In this document: piece by piece, positions 26,652 through 36,482 of the stretch
Position numbering within the stretch: the first letter of the stretch is position 1
Layout: each line of letters opens with the position of its first letter
Assembly: GCF_000813145.1 (NCBI RefSeq)
Contig: NZ_BAZF01000019.1
Location: 17,902-81,901 of the forward strand
Origin: Geobacter sp. OR-1
GTDB taxonomy: Bacteria; Desulfobacterota; Desulfuromonadia; Geobacterales; DSM-12255
Length of the DNA: 64,000 bases
Reading direction: 5' to 3'
Notes under the pieces: generated by a model
The model's input: the letters and a program-made list of their open reading frames with translations, nothing else
What the model was told of the DNA's origin: nothing
Databases searched by the model: none
Translations under genes and position numbers: made by a program

Positions 26652-27653
26652 TCAGGGGATTCGTCCGGAAATCACGCCGGCGCCGTTCGGCAGATCGATC
26701 GGCTCCCGTTTCAGATCGACCAACCCCGCCGCCGCCATCATGGCGAACAGCTCGGCCCGTGAATATGCCTGCCCCGATTCGGTCCCGATCAGCATGTTGA
26801 GTGAGAAGAGCGCCGGGAACTCCGGGCCGTCCTTCTTGTCGTCGAGGATGAACTCCTGCACCAGCAGTATCCCTCCCGGCTCCAGGGCAGCAACGGCCTT
26901 GTCCAGGATCACGGCGCAGTTCTCCGCACCCTCGCCGTGCAGAATATGCGACAGCCAGGCCACATCGAAACGCCCCTTGATCCCCTCCGCCACAAAATCA
27001 CCATCCTCGAAAGATATCCGCTGCTCCATGCCGAACCTGGCAATGGTCTGTTCCGCAAATCGCCGGGTAGAAGGGAGATCGTAGACAACGGCATCCAACT
27101 CGGGGTTCTGCTGGCAGAAATGGATGGCGTAGGTTCCGGGCCCGCCGCCCAAATCAAGCAGGCGTCTGCGGCCGGCCAGATCGATCTGCGTGACAATCTT
27201 GGGCGCGATCAGCATGGCAAGATTGAACATCCCCATCTCGAAACATTCCCTGACCTTCTCGTCATCCGCATGCGATACGCGCTCCCTCACCGGCTGGCCG
27301 CTTTGCACCGCCACGTCGAGCATACTCCAGCCGGACATGAGATGATGGTGATGCTGGATGATATAACCGAGATACCGGGGCGAATTGCGTGACAGGAATT
27401 CAGTGGCAAAGGGTGTTGCCCGGTAGACACCTTTAATCTTGTCCACAAGATTGAGCGCGGCCAGGGCATTGAGAAGCATCTCCAAACCGCGGGGGTTGAG
27501 GCTTAGCATCGAGACCAGTTCCTGAACCTCGCATTCTCTGTCGCCAAGTGCAGTGAAAAGGTCGAGTTTTACCGCGGCATGAAGCGCACAGGTGCTCCAG
27601 TAACCGCCCGATAACTGCAGGAGAGATGCCGGTGTCCATTGCTGATTATCCAT
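26652..27653 (-). CDS. SAM-dependent O-methyltransferase (plant/hydroxyneurosporene type)
   Basis: ATG 27653 with GGAGGT seven bases upstream is the start. The 333-residue protein has an N-terminal winged-helix dimerisation domain (residues about 10-95) and a Rossmann methyltransferase domain with LLDLGGGPGTYAIHF near residue 170, DGDFVAEGIKGRFDVAWLSH near 235 and LEPGGILLVQEF near 270. This is the PF00891 family, which includes acetylserotonin and hydroxyneurosporene O-methyltransferases. The catalytic His is probably in SHILHGEG. The substrate is unknown. It is downstream of gluQ on the same strand. Confidence 0.85.
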   Translation of the reverse strand: MDNQQWTPASLLQLSGGYWSTCALHAAVKLDLFTALGDRECEVQELVSMLSLNPRGLEMLLNALAALNLVDKIKGVYRATPFATEFLSRNSPRYLGYIIQHHHHLMSGWSMLDVAVQSGQPVRERVSHADDEKVRECFEMGMFNLAMLIAPKIVTQIDLAGRRRLLDLGGGPGTYAIHFCQQNPELDAVVYDLPSTRRFAEQTIARFGMEQRISFEDGDFVAEGIKGRFDVAWLSHILHGEGAENCAVILDKAVAALEPGGILLVQEFILDDKKDGPEFPALFSLNMLIGTESGQAYSRAELFAMMAAAGLVDLKREPIDLPNGAGVISGRIP

Positions 27654-27673
27654 AATAAAACCTCCAGGTTGAA

Positions 27674-28612
27674 TCATTGATCGAAGCTGCGATTGTCCGG
27701 TACCGGAAATGGGCCGGGACGGCAGCTCCTGACCGCAGCAACTCCGAAATTGTCTACGCCCCATCCCAGCAACTCGGCCGGAGGCGCTGTTGCCAGGTCA
27801 GGCGGAGGGTTTTGCCCCAGAAAAGCCAGTGCGCCGAAAATAAGGCGGCTGGCGTCCTTGATATTAATGCCGGTGGAAGCTGAAGAAACAACATTGTCGC
27901 GCTTGGACAGTTTGGCCCCGCCCGGCCCGGTTACCAGCGGCAGATGGGCGTATTCCGGAGTGGCATACCCCAGAAGCTGCTGCAGATGAATCTGACGCGG
28001 GGTTGAAGAGAGCAGGTCCGCCCCCCGTACCACCTGGTTGACCCCCTGCAGGGCATCGTCCACGACCACGGCCAGCTGGTAGGCAAACAGCCCGTCGCTG
28101 CGCTTGACCACAAAATCGCCGCAGAGCGACGGGAGCTGGAAAACGAGCGGCCCCAAGACAAGATCCTCGAACCGGATCGGTTCGGCAGTTGTCCTGACCC
28201 GCCACCCGCGCGCGGATTTCCCGGCAGGAAGCCCGTTGCGGCAGGTGCCGGGATAGATGAATTCGCCGTCGCCGTCATGCGGCGCGGTTGCGACCCTGGC
28301 AATCTCGGCGCGCGAACAGCCGCAGGGATAGGCGGCTCCGAGAGCTATCAACCGATCAAGCGCCTCTTGATAAAGTTCCCCCCGCTCGCTCTGGCGTACG
28401 ACAGCGCCGTCCCAGGCAAACCCGAGCGCTTCCAGGGTCCACAGGATGTCGTCGCCGCATCCCGGCACAACGCGTGGGGAGTCCAGGTCTTCCATCCGCA
28501 CCAACCAGCGCCCCCCTCCCCTTCTGGCCATGAGATAGCTCCCCACTGCCGCTACCAGCGAGCCGGTATGGAGCGGGCCAGTTGGCGAAGGAGCGAACCT
28601 GCCGACAATCAT
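27674..28612 (-). CDS. gluQ: Glutamyl-Q tRNA(Asp) synthetase
   Basis: ATG 28612 overlaps the ppnP stop (ATGA at 28609-28612). The 312-residue protein matches the catalytic half of glutamyl-tRNA synthetase without the anticodon-binding domain: GRFAPSPTGPLHTGSL near the start, RMEDLDSPR, the zinc ligands in YPCGCSR and YPGTCR, and AKLSKRDN as the KMSKS-like motif. It attaches glutamate to queuosine in tRNA-Asp. The ATP-binding and zinc motifs distinguish it from GltX fragments. Confidence 0.92.
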   Translation of the reverse strand: MIVGRFAPSPTGPLHTGSLVAAVGSYLMARRGGGRWLVRMEDLDSPRVVPGCGDDILWTLEALGFAWDGAVVRQSERGELYQEALDRLIALGAAYPCGCSRAEIARVATAPHDGDGEFIYPGTCRNGLPAGKSARGWRVRTTAEPIRFEDLVLGPLVFQLPSLCGDFVVKRSDGLFAYQLAVVVDDALQGVNQVVRGADLLSSTPRQIHLQQLLGYATPEYAHLPLVTGPGGAKLSKRDNVVSSASTGINIKDASRLIFGALAFLGQNPPPDLATAPPAELLGWGVDNFGVAAVRSCRPGPFPVPDNRSFDQ

Positions 28613-28926
28613 TCCGCTAGAAAGGAGCAGCAGTAATCGGAAACCGTGGCCACTTTCATGGTAAACGCCGAGTTGGAGGGAACCTGGAACGACTCCCCCC
28701 CATTTACCCTTTTCCATTCGCCACTATCACCAACCCGGTACTGGAGCTCCCCGGCAATGATCTCCATGATTTCGGCAACCCCGGTATTGAAGGTATATTC
28801 GCCAGGCAGCATGATACCGAGCGTCTTCTTGGTGCCGTCGCTGAACAGGACGGTACGGCTGGTAACGCTGCCGTCAAAATAAACATTCGCCTTCTTGACT
28901 ACGCTAACATTGTTGAACTGATCCAT
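28609..28926 (-). CDS. ppnP: Pyrimidine/purine nucleoside phosphorylase (YaiE/DUF1255)
   Basis: This 105-residue cupin-like protein begins at ATG 28926 with an AAGGAG site upstream. It has the family pattern VYFDGSVTSRTVLFSDGTKK, LGIMLPGEYTF and VEIMEI-type strands ending near FTMKVATVSDYCCSFL. PpnP enzymes cleave several nucleosides with phosphate. It overlaps gluQ by four bases and lies 29 bases after the M48 protease gene. Confidence 0.9.
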   Translation of the reverse strand: MDQFNNVSVVKKANVYFDGSVTSRTVLFSDGTKKTLGIMLPGEYTFNTGVAEIMEIIAGELQYRVGDSGEWKRVNGGESFQVPSNSAFTMKVATVSDYCCSFLAE

Positions 28927-28955
28927 CGTATTCTCCTTGTTTTGGGTTGATTCCG

Positions 28956-30006
28956 TTACTGGCCGGCGCCGAGCACCCGCCTGATACGCGCCGGAGTCTC
29001 CGGATGGGTGGAGAACAGTTCCAGGAGACTCCACCGGTGCCCACCGCCTGTTCCCTTTTCCCCGGAATGCTTGTCGTGTTCCGCCTGCAGCCGCGCCAGG
29101 GTGTCGGCATAAACCTTTGGCTTGATGCCGGCCTTGCGCAAAAAAGCGACCGCAGCATCGTCGGCCTCGTTTTCGAATTCCCTGGAATAACCGGCATCGA
29201 TCAGCGCCGTCGGAATCGTTGCCGACAGCGAGGTTATCGAGGTTATGTCACCGGTCAGGGCGGCGATGAGCAGACCGGTCCCGGTGCTCTGCAGCACCTG
29301 CCGCAAGGCATGGCGCGACCGTTCATGGGCAGCCTCATGGGCCATAACCCCCAGGAGTTCGTTCTCCCCGCTGGCAAGTTCGACCATCTGGTCGGTCACG
29401 ACAATGGTCCCGCCCGGCAGGGCAAAGGCATTGGCGCCCACACCGGGGGCGTCGCGCAGTTCGATCCGATACCGCCGTGCATCCGGCGATTTCTGCTGCA
29501 GTTCGGAGAATACCGCCTTGGCCTCGCGCTGTTTCGCTTCAGGGAGTTTGGTCGGCTTCATCAGATACTTGTCGAGAAAGGTCAGCGACTCTTTCCCCAA
29601 GGCGGCATCGGATGCCTCGGGAACTGCCAGCGCTACATGGCGCGCAATGGCCGGAACCGCAAACTTGATGAAACCGAGCACCACTCCTGCGGTCAGGGCC
29701 AGTGCCAGCAGGGCCAGCGGTAGCGACCGCTCCCAGCGGTATAACAGGTCATGCAGCTTACCCCCCCCCTACTCCGAGGAGTTGCTCCAGCGGCTCATCG
29801 GTGGCGAGTTCGCACAGCGCACCGTTGGGGAAACGGATCGCGCTCCGTCCGGCACCGACCTTGGGGGCAAGCTTCACCGACCCGGCCGGGAAGCTCAAAT
29901 CCAGACCATCACCGCGAACCAGCAGCAGGTCTCCGGCCCGCTCCAGTACCACCGTCCGACGGGCCGAACTCCTGCCGTCAAAATAATATCCCCGTAATGG
30001 CTTCAT
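28956..30006 (-). pseudogene. M48 family metallopeptidase, frameshifted at a G9 run
   Basis: Two frames make one typical protein. ATG 30006 (overlapping the DUF898 stop) opens MKPLRGYYFDGRSSARRTVV, an N-terminal beta domain common in these proteases, and stops at TAA just after nine G (C9 at 29761-29769 on the plus strand). With eight G, the frame continues KLHDLLYRWERSL, a transmembrane helix, and the peptidase domain with HEAAH, the third ligand in EFENEADDAA, and a final LFSTHPETPARI. The restored length is about 350 residues. The indel may be an error or true phase variation. Confidence 0.75.
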
Positions 30007-31307
30007 AAGCCGATATCTATGCCGAACATATCGCCAATCTCTTCGCCGGCCGGGCCGACACCCTGGTGTCCCCAGCCGAGGAACCCCTCAAGATCGTCAT
30101 GCAGATCGAGCGTCAGGTTCTCCAGCTTGTACCGGGTAATCCGTACCGATGCCCACGGCACCAGCAAGCCAAAGGAAAAGAGGATCGCCACCGCGCTTGA
30201 GATATAGAGCCAGGCCATGTCCCGTACCCTCAGCGTACTGATGAAACGGCTTTTCCGGATCCGGGTCGCGTTCCAGGACAGGTTGGTGAGCGCGGTCCTG
30301 ATATAAATGGCAAAGTAGAGATAGACCAGGTTTAACAGCAGGATGATCAGCACGACGAACAGGGCAATCGCCTTGGGGGGGATACTGGCCCCGGTCTCGC
30401 CGATATCTCGGAAAAGTGGCAGAAACTCGCTCCAGACCGCGGAAAAAAATACCAGCCCGGCAATGATGGCCAGAATGAGCAGGACGAACCACCCGGCTGC
30501 CTTGAGAAACAGCAGATAAAACTCACTCGCGGTTGCTTCGAATGAGAACCTGGTCCGGCCGTAGCCGCTGTTCTCGACGAAAAACTTCTTCTGCCGGTAT
30601 ACCATGTACGGAAAGATCAGGCCAAGGGTAAGCGGCAGCAGCATCGGCAACGCGGCAAATACGAGATATGCCTCTGCATAGTCGGGGTCGAAGGTAAAAC
30701 GGATGTTGCGATGATCGGAGTTGCGCAGGTTGAAGGACCGTGACCGGACGATCAGCCAGGGCATGGCCACAAAGAAGAGCAGACCGAGCACGGAACTGAC
30801 TACCGGGTTCAGCTTGTTGCCGACGGAATAGAGGATAAAGCAGAGGGCGGCAATGAGCCAGCCGCGAAACAGGATCTTGGGGTCGGCGAGATAGTTGAAC
30901 GTCGACTGCCCGAGTACGGTATTACCGTAAAAATACTGCCTCTTGCGCACCTTTGCCCAGGCCGAATAGATCCCGAGGGTCACCATCTTCAACAGGTTGT
31001 TGACGATCCAGATGCCGAAATACTCTTTCGCGCTGCCGGTAAAGGAGAAACGAAGCTTACGATGGACCGGCAGTGGTCCCGTTTCGTTACTATCTGCGTC
31101 TGAATCCGCACAGCGGGTGAGAGAGGGGGGCGTAACCTCCCTAGCCTGTTCCGGTTTATGATCGGCTGACGGCCGTGACGCCTCGGCAATGGTGAATCGC
31201 TGCCGGCACTTGGGGCAGATGGCGGCAGTAACCCCGGCAGGGATGGTGGAGTCATCAACATCGCGGCTGAATGAGCAGAACGGGCAGGTAATTGTTATCT
31301 GGGACAT
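30003..31307 (-). CDS. DUF898 (YjgN-like) membrane protein with N-terminal zinc ribbon
   Basis: The 434-residue protein begins with a zinc-ribbon-like motif (CPFC near residue 9 and CPKC near 32), followed by a linker and then the DUF898 region with FTGSAKEYFGIWIVNNLLK, LGIYSAWAKVRKRQYFYGNT and several transmembrane helices. DUF898 proteins such as YjgN are inner-membrane proteins of unknown function. The gene overlaps the M48 protease start by four bases; DUF898 and this protease type commonly occur together, which suggests joint envelope work. Confidence 0.88.
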   Translation of the reverse strand: MSQITITCPFCSFSRDVDDSTIPAGVTAAICPKCRQRFTIAEASRPSADHKPEQAREVTPPSLTRCADSDADSNETGPLPVHRKLRFSFTGSAKEYFGIWIVNNLLKMVTLGIYSAWAKVRKRQYFYGNTVLGQSTFNYLADPKILFRGWLIAALCFILYSVGNKLNPVVSSVLGLLFFVAMPWLIVRSRSFNLRNSDHRNIRFTFDPDYAEAYLVFAALPMLLPLTLGLIFPYMVYRQKKFFVENSGYGRTRFSFEATASEFYLLFLKAAGWFVLLILAIIAGLVFFSAVWSEFLPLFRDIGETGASIPPKAIALFVVLIILLLNLVYLYFAIYIRTALTNLSWNATRIRKSRFISTLRVRDMAWLYISSAVAILFSFGLLVPWASVRITRYKLENLTLDLHDDLEGFLGWGHQGVGPAGEEIGDMFGIDIGL

Positions 31308-31357
31308 CGGGAACTCATGACAATGGGATAGTCAAATTATAGCAATGTCGCCGCAAA

Positions 31358-32659
31358 TTACCGGGAAAATATCTCATGACCGAGTTTTTCCAGAAACGGT
31401 GCGCGCTCCTTGACCACCTGCGGGTTGGGGATATAGAGGTACTGCAGCGACTGGGCCGGGACCATCCGGTAGTTTTTGAGCAGGAAGCTCAACCGTGTAA
31501 ACTCGCCGTGCATGAATTTACCGCTGTTCCACCCCTGGAGATAGGAAAACGGGGCAGCCACCAGGAGCAGCAGGGTCACCGGAATCAGGAGAATCCGGAA
31601 TCCTGGCATTGATCCGGTCGTGGACAGGGCAGCCAGGATCGCAAGCAGCGAAACGGCGAATACCGCGGAAAACGTGGTGTAACGGGAGGCAAACGCAGCA
31701 TCGATACCGGACCCGGCCCGCCCCAGGGTGATGGCAAAAAGCACCATCAGGCTGAACAGACCCAGGGCGATCCAGAACCGGAGCTCGACCAGCCGTTTTT
31801 TTGCTGTTGCAGCCGCCAGGGCAGCAATGAACGCCGCTAAAAACAGGAAACCAGCCGCAAAAGATACGTCTTCACGCCAGGCGACCAGGTTGCCCAGTGT
31901 CATGCAGAAAAACCGGAACCCCTCATAGGGGTGTTCCATTATATAGCTGATGGTCGGGTGCCCGGCCGGCTTGACGTAACCGGAAAAATAAAGCCCCCAG
32001 ACAATGATACCGGCTCCCGCCAATAGCGCAGCCGGCCATTTATTCCTTTCTCCGGACAGGGCGGTCAACAGCACGGCGCAGGGCCAGAAAAACAGCCCCT
32101 GGCTCGACGAAAACGAACCGAGCAATCCTGACAGCAAGGCTGCAACGATCCAGTATGGGCCGGGCTCACACTGCTTCGAGCCGGCAAGGATATGAAAGGC
32201 GATCACCGGCAACAGCAGCGACAGCACGAGACCGATCTGAAACCCCCAGAGCAGGTTTTCACTCTGCCGGAAACTGCAGATGAGCAACGGAGCGATCAGT
32301 GCCAGCCAGCGGAACCCGGGAGATACCACCCCGGTAAAGCGATAAAAGCAGATCAGGCTTACAGCGATCAGCCCCGTGGCAGTGAGATACATCTGGTATT
32401 TGAGATTGAACGAGAACAGGGTGGTATTGGCAAGCATGATCAGGCGCGGCACGGCAATCCGGTGCTCGTTGTGCTGGGCAAAGAGCGCCCGGAAATCCAG
32501 GCCGCTCGTACCGGTTTTATTGATAAAGAGCAGGGCGTCCCATTCGTCGCCCCAGGGGATATTGACACCAAACCGCCAGACAAAGAACAGCAGTCCCAGC
32601 GAGATCAGGGAAAACAGCCCGTAGATTACACCATTATGCCACTGCCGTGTACCTTGCAT
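31358..32659 (-). CDS. Polytopic membrane protein, glycosyltransferase-C-like, unknown function
   Basis: The 433-residue protein has about ten to twelve hydrophobic helices. A periplasmic-facing loop after the first helix carries acidic residues (WGDEWDALLF) and a following HNEHRIAVPRLIM motif, an arrangement reminiscent of GT-C type membrane glycosyltransferases, whose first loop holds an acidic pair. I cannot assign a named family. It lies between the DUF898 and recG genes on the same strand, with 50 bases to the former. Confidence 0.6.
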   Translation of the reverse strand: MQGTRQWHNGVIYGLFSLISLGLLFFVWRFGVNIPWGDEWDALLFINKTGTSGLDFRALFAQHNEHRIAVPRLIMLANTTLFSFNLKYQMYLTATGLIAVSLICFYRFTGVVSPGFRWLALIAPLLICSFRQSENLLWGFQIGLVLSLLLPVIAFHILAGSKQCEPGPYWIVAALLSGLLGSFSSSQGLFFWPCAVLLTALSGERNKWPAALLAGAGIIVWGLYFSGYVKPAGHPTISYIMEHPYEGFRFFCMTLGNLVAWREDVSFAAGFLFLAAFIAALAAATAKKRLVELRFWIALGLFSLMVLFAITLGRAGSGIDAAFASRYTTFSAVFAVSLLAILAALSTTGSMPGFRILLIPVTLLLLVAAPFSYLQGWNSGKFMHGEFTRLSFLLKNYRMVPAQSLQYLYIPNPQVVKERAPFLEKLGHEIFSR

Positions 32660-32688
32660 AGCAACCCCTTCTGCATCTGAAAACTTCC

Positions 32689-35016
32689 TTACGCTACCCC
32701 GGCCAGTTCCAGCCGTCCCCCCCAGCGTCGGGCCAGTTCGGTTCTGATCCCGGCATGTTCCGGCTGTTTAAGCCCCGGGTCTGCCTCGGCCAGGGCGAAC
32801 GCCTCTCGCCGGGCCTCTTCCAGGACCCTGCCGTCGCGTAGAATGTCGGCCACCCGGAACTCCGGCAGCCCTGCCTGACGGGTACCGAGAAAATCGCCCG
32901 GCCCCCTGATCTCCAGATCGGCCTCGGCGATCCGGAAGCCGTCGGTGGAGGATTCCATGACCCGGAGCCGTTTCTCGCCATCCTCTGACAACCTCTGCGA
33001 GGCGAGCAGAAAGCAACACGATTGCTCACTCCCCCGCCCCACCCGGCCGCGCAGCTGATGGAGCTGCGACAGGCCGAAGCGCTCGGCATGCTCGACAACC
33101 ATGATCGTTGCATTGGGCACATCGATCCCGACCTCGATCACGGTTGTCGCCACCAGAATGTCGGTCTCCTGCGCCTTGAAGGCGCGCATCACCGCCTCTT
33201 TCTCCTCAGGCTTCATCCGGCCGTGGAGAAGTCCCACCCGCAGATCAGGGAAGATGTCGCTCTGCAGATGTTCGGCCATCTGGGCCGCGGCCTTCAGTTC
33301 GGACTTTTCCGCCTCCTCTACCAGCGGACAGATCAGGTATGCCTGGCGCCCGCTTTTCACCTCGGCGCGGATGGCGGCATACACCTGCGGCCGTCGGGAC
33401 TCGAACATCACCCTGGTTTCGATCGGCGTGCGTCCCGGCGGCAGCTCGTCGATCACAGAGAGCGACAGGTCGCCAAAGACCGTCATGGCAAGGGTTCTGG
33501 GGATCGGCGTGGCGGTCATCACCAGGATGTCCGGGTTTTCCCCCTTTTTCCGGAGAATCCCACGCTGCAGCACCCCGAACCGGTGCTGCTCGTCAATGAT
33601 CCCCATCCCCAGCCGCCGGAACTCCACCTTTTCCTGAATCACGGCATGGGTCCCGATCACGATCTGCGCCGAGCCGTCGGCAATCCGGGCAAATACCGCT
33701 TCGCGGGCCTTACCCTTGAACGATGAGGTCAGCAGCACCACCGATACCCCGAGTTCTTCGCACCAGCGATGGATATTGAGAAAATGCTGCTCGGCAAGGA
33801 TCTCGGTCGGCGCCATGAACGCTACCTGGTAGCCATTCTCAACCGCCACCAGGGCAGCAAGTAACGCCACCAGGGTCTTGCCGCTCCCCACGTCACCCTG
33901 CACCAACCGGTGCATCGGGTGCGGCGCCATCATGTCTTCCTTGATCTCGGTCAGAACCCGGCGCTGGGCAGCGGTGAGCTGAAATGACAGCATCTGAAGC
34001 AGCAGTTTCGTGTACTTGTGCGTAACCGTAAAGCTGATCCCCGCCTCAAGCGTCACCCCTTGCCGCTTCAGGGCCATCCCGAGTTCCAGGTAGAAAAACT
34101 CGTCGAACACCAGCGTCCGGCGGGCCGGGAAGCTCCCCTGGTTGAGCTGCGCCATGTCGGTAACAGCTGCCGGGAAATGGGCCTCGCGCAATGCCTCCGA
34201 GATCGGTATCAGACTGTGCCGCTGCCGGACGCCGATTGGCAGGTGATCGGCCACGCAGCCGGCAAACCGCTCCACCACCTCCTTCAGCACCTTGCGCATG
34301 ATCTTCTGCGACAGCCCCTCGGTAAGCGGGTATACCGGGACGATCCGGCCGAAGCTCGCCGGGTCGCGGGCCAGCGCAGTTGTGGCCTCCTCACCTTCGT
34401 TCAGCCACTCCACCTCCGGGTGGTGCACCTCACGCTGCAGGCCGTAATGGCCAACATGGCCGGTAAAGATCCCCCGGCGCCCGATCCGCCAGGTCCGCTT
34501 CATGAACACCGGGTTGAAATTGAACCATTTCAGGATAATTGCCCCGCTCTTGTCCCTGAGCAGAACCTCGAAATACCTGCGTCCACCCTTGGTGGTCATA
34601 GGTTCGGCAGCAGCCACCTCGCCGCAGAATAGCTGTATAGAACCGACGGCCAGGCGGTTGATCGGCATAATCGTGCTCCGGTCTTCATACCGGTGCGGCA
34701 ACAGGTACAGCGCATCCTCGACCGTGTTGATCCCTTTGCGGACCATGGTCTCGGCCAGCTTCGGCCCGACCCCCTTGATGAACTGCATCGGCGTAGCGAG
34801 GTTTTTCCGGTCAACGGCCTCCTGAAGAGCAGGCTTTTGGGGTGACTTGGGTTCGCGTAGCGGCGAAAGCAACAGCCGCCCTGCGCCGTCCGGCTCCACG
34901 GAAATCCGGTCTCCGGGTGCGAGGCCGGCCTGTAGGGCAAGATCCGTGGGGATGGTCAGGCTGAGTTTTTCGTCGAGTTTGATGATCGGCATGGAGTTGT
35001 CCGGCACAAAATGCAT
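32689..35016 (-). CDS. recG: ATP-dependent DNA helicase RecG with an AbrB-like N-terminal extension
   Basis: The 775-residue protein has the RecG wedge region (MQFIKGVGPKLAETM near residue 77, LLPHRYEDRST), Walker A QGDVGSGKT near 380, DEQH box GIIDEQHRFG near 480, TATPIPRTLA, and the C-terminal motifs GRVGRGSEQSCC and GPGDFLGTRQAG. RecG remodels stalled forks and recombination intermediates. Residues 9-53 (MPIIKLDEKLSLTIP ... GDRISVEPDG) look like a SpoVT-AbrB swapped-hairpin domain, unusual for RecG. Start may be ATG 35016 or ATG 34992, neither with a clear ribosome site. Confidence 0.93.
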   Translation of the reverse strand: MHFVPDNSMPIIKLDEKLSLTIPTDLALQAGLAPGDRISVEPDGAGRLLLSPLREPKSPQKPALQEAVDRKNLATPMQFIKGVGPKLAETMVRKGINTVEDALYLLPHRYEDRSTIMPINRLAVGSIQLFCGEVAAAEPMTTKGGRRYFEVLLRDKSGAIILKWFNFNPVFMKRTWRIGRRGIFTGHVGHYGLQREVHHPEVEWLNEGEEATTALARDPASFGRIVPVYPLTEGLSQKIMRKVLKEVVERFAGCVADHLPIGVRQRHSLIPISEALREAHFPAAVTDMAQLNQGSFPARRTLVFDEFFYLELGMALKRQGVTLEAGISFTVTHKYTKLLLQMLSFQLTAAQRRVLTEIKEDMMAPHPMHRLVQGDVGSGKTLVALLAALVAVENGYQVAFMAPTEILAEQHFLNIHRWCEELGVSVVLLTSSFKGKAREAVFARIADGSAQIVIGTHAVIQEKVEFRRLGMGIIDEQHRFGVLQRGILRKKGENPDILVMTATPIPRTLAMTVFGDLSLSVIDELPPGRTPIETRVMFESRRPQVYAAIRAEVKSGRQAYLICPLVEEAEKSELKAAAQMAEHLQSDIFPDLRVGLLHGRMKPEEKEAVMRAFKAQETDILVATTVIEVGIDVPNATIMVVEHAERFGLSQLHQLRGRVGRGSEQSCCFLLASQRLSEDGEKRLRVMESSTDGFRIAEADLEIRGPGDFLGTRQAGLPEFRVADILRDGRVLEEARREAFALAEADPGLKQPEHAGIRTELARRWGGRLELAGVA

Positions 35017-35097
35017 TGCTCGGGGGGGATACTAGCACAGTTTAGTGGTGCGGCGCTATCATCTACTGGCATTTCAGGGCATGGCCGGATAATCCGA

Positions 35098-36246
35098 TCA
35101 GACAGCGCCTGTCCGGACAGTTTTCTTTTGCTGTTTCTCTGCGTACATCATGGCGTCCGCACTGGACATCAATTCATCGATACTGGCGGGTGAACCGGGG
35201 ATGTATTCCACAACCCCGACGCTTAAGGCCAGCTCAAAGGCAAAGGTCTTACGGCTGTTCCAGCGGGCAAGATTTTCGAACAAACGTTGCTTGATCTGCT
35301 CTTCGGCGTTGGGATCCCTGTTATGTACCGTCAGGATCGCAAATTCATCTCCCCCGATGCGGCCGATAATATCCGAAGCCCGAAAGGTGTTGTTCAGGAT
35401 TGCGGATGCTTCGACCAGCGCCTGATCGCCGGATTTATGGCCGCAAGTGTCGTTGATCAGCTTGAAATCATCCAGGTCGATATAGAGCAGGAAGGCGCCG
35501 GTTCCACTCCGCTGCAGAATCGTCAGCTGTTTTTCCACCGCTGCTGTAAAACCGCGCCGGTTCAACAACCCGGTCAGAGTATCGGTCACCGATAGTTGCT
35601 GGAAAATTTCCTTGGATTGATCAAGCTCGGTCATGCTTTTATCGGCCAGATAGGTACTTAAAAGCCCTCCGGCAAGCAGCAGGATGATCACCGGCAGCAT
35701 GGTTCTCTGTTCGTGTTTTTTCATATTCTCAAAGGTCTGTTTCATCTGGGTGATGTTGCGGTAGATCTCAAATGCACCTACGGCAACACCATTATCGATA
35801 ATCGGCACGTATGTCTCAATCATCTGAATATCGCCGACCACCTCGTTGTTATTGACAATCTTCACCTCGGAACGGGGCAGACCGTCAACGAGCATCTGCG
35901 GGAAAAACTTTTTCGAGGTGAGATGACCGACATCGGCTTGATCGGTCGAATAGACAATGACACCGCTTTTGGTAAAGATCTTGATCTTAGGAAGACCGAC
36001 CGTGCGTTGAATATACTCGACACTCTTGATGAATTTTTCCGGAAGCGGCTGGTCCTGCGAAATCGGGGCGGTAAATTGATTACCTTTGACCATCCGTTTG
36101 GCCAGGACCTGCATCTCCTGCTCAACGCTGGTCACCAGGAACTCTTCATAGGCTGGATAGGCAATGAATTCAAGATAAAGAGGCAGGGAAATAACGATTA
36201 ACACGGAAATCAGAGCAATGACGACGAGGATGATGTGTCTACGCAT
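35098..36246 (-). CDS. Membrane diguanylate cyclase with periplasmic sensor domain
   Basis: The 382-residue protein has a transmembrane helix at residues about 5-27, a periplasmic PAS/Cache-like sensor (about 30-165, with IKIFTKSGVIVYSTDQADVG), a second helix near 185-203 and a GGDEF domain. The active site reads GRIGGDEFAIL and is preceded by RASD, an intact inhibitory I-site. It should make c-di-GMP in response to a periplasmic signal. PilZ and HD-GYP proteins in the same window could be its counterparts. It is followed by a ~230 bp gap before the divergent methyltransferase. Confidence 0.92.
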   Translation of the reverse strand: MRRHIILVVIALISVLIVISLPLYLEFIAYPAYEEFLVTSVEQEMQVLAKRMVKGNQFTAPISQDQPLPEKFIKSVEYIQRTVGLPKIKIFTKSGVIVYSTDQADVGHLTSKKFFPQMLVDGLPRSEVKIVNNNEVVGDIQMIETYVPIIDNGVAVGAFEIYRNITQMKQTFENMKKHEQRTMLPVIILLLAGGLLSTYLADKSMTELDQSKEIFQQLSVTDTLTGLLNRRGFTAAVEKQLTILQRSGTGAFLLYIDLDDFKLINDTCGHKSGDQALVEASAILNNTFRASDIIGRIGGDEFAILTVHNRDPNAEEQIKQRLFENLARWNSRKTFAFELALSVGVVEYIPGSPASIDELMSSADAMMYAEKQQKKTVRTGAV

Positions 36247-36482
36247 TTTGATCCATCAAAATGAATAAATTTAGATTAAACAATATGCCATATTCATACA
36301 CCCGGAACAGGGGATGTCAAGCATCCCGACAATTCCTGGGATTGATGGATAAAATTGACTTCTGTGCGCCGGTCTGCCATTTTGTGATTATATAAGTTCT
36401 TATCCTGGATTTGATTCAGCAGAAGGGCCGGATCCGTCAGAGGATGATGGAGCGGCCTTTTTTCATAGGGAGTAATGTAAAC

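Noticed and set aside
36422..36464. Hairpin-like GGCCG/CGGCC with T-run before the methyltransferase
   Set aside because: Loop is about 25 bases and no plus-strand gene lies upstream, so a terminator is not supported.
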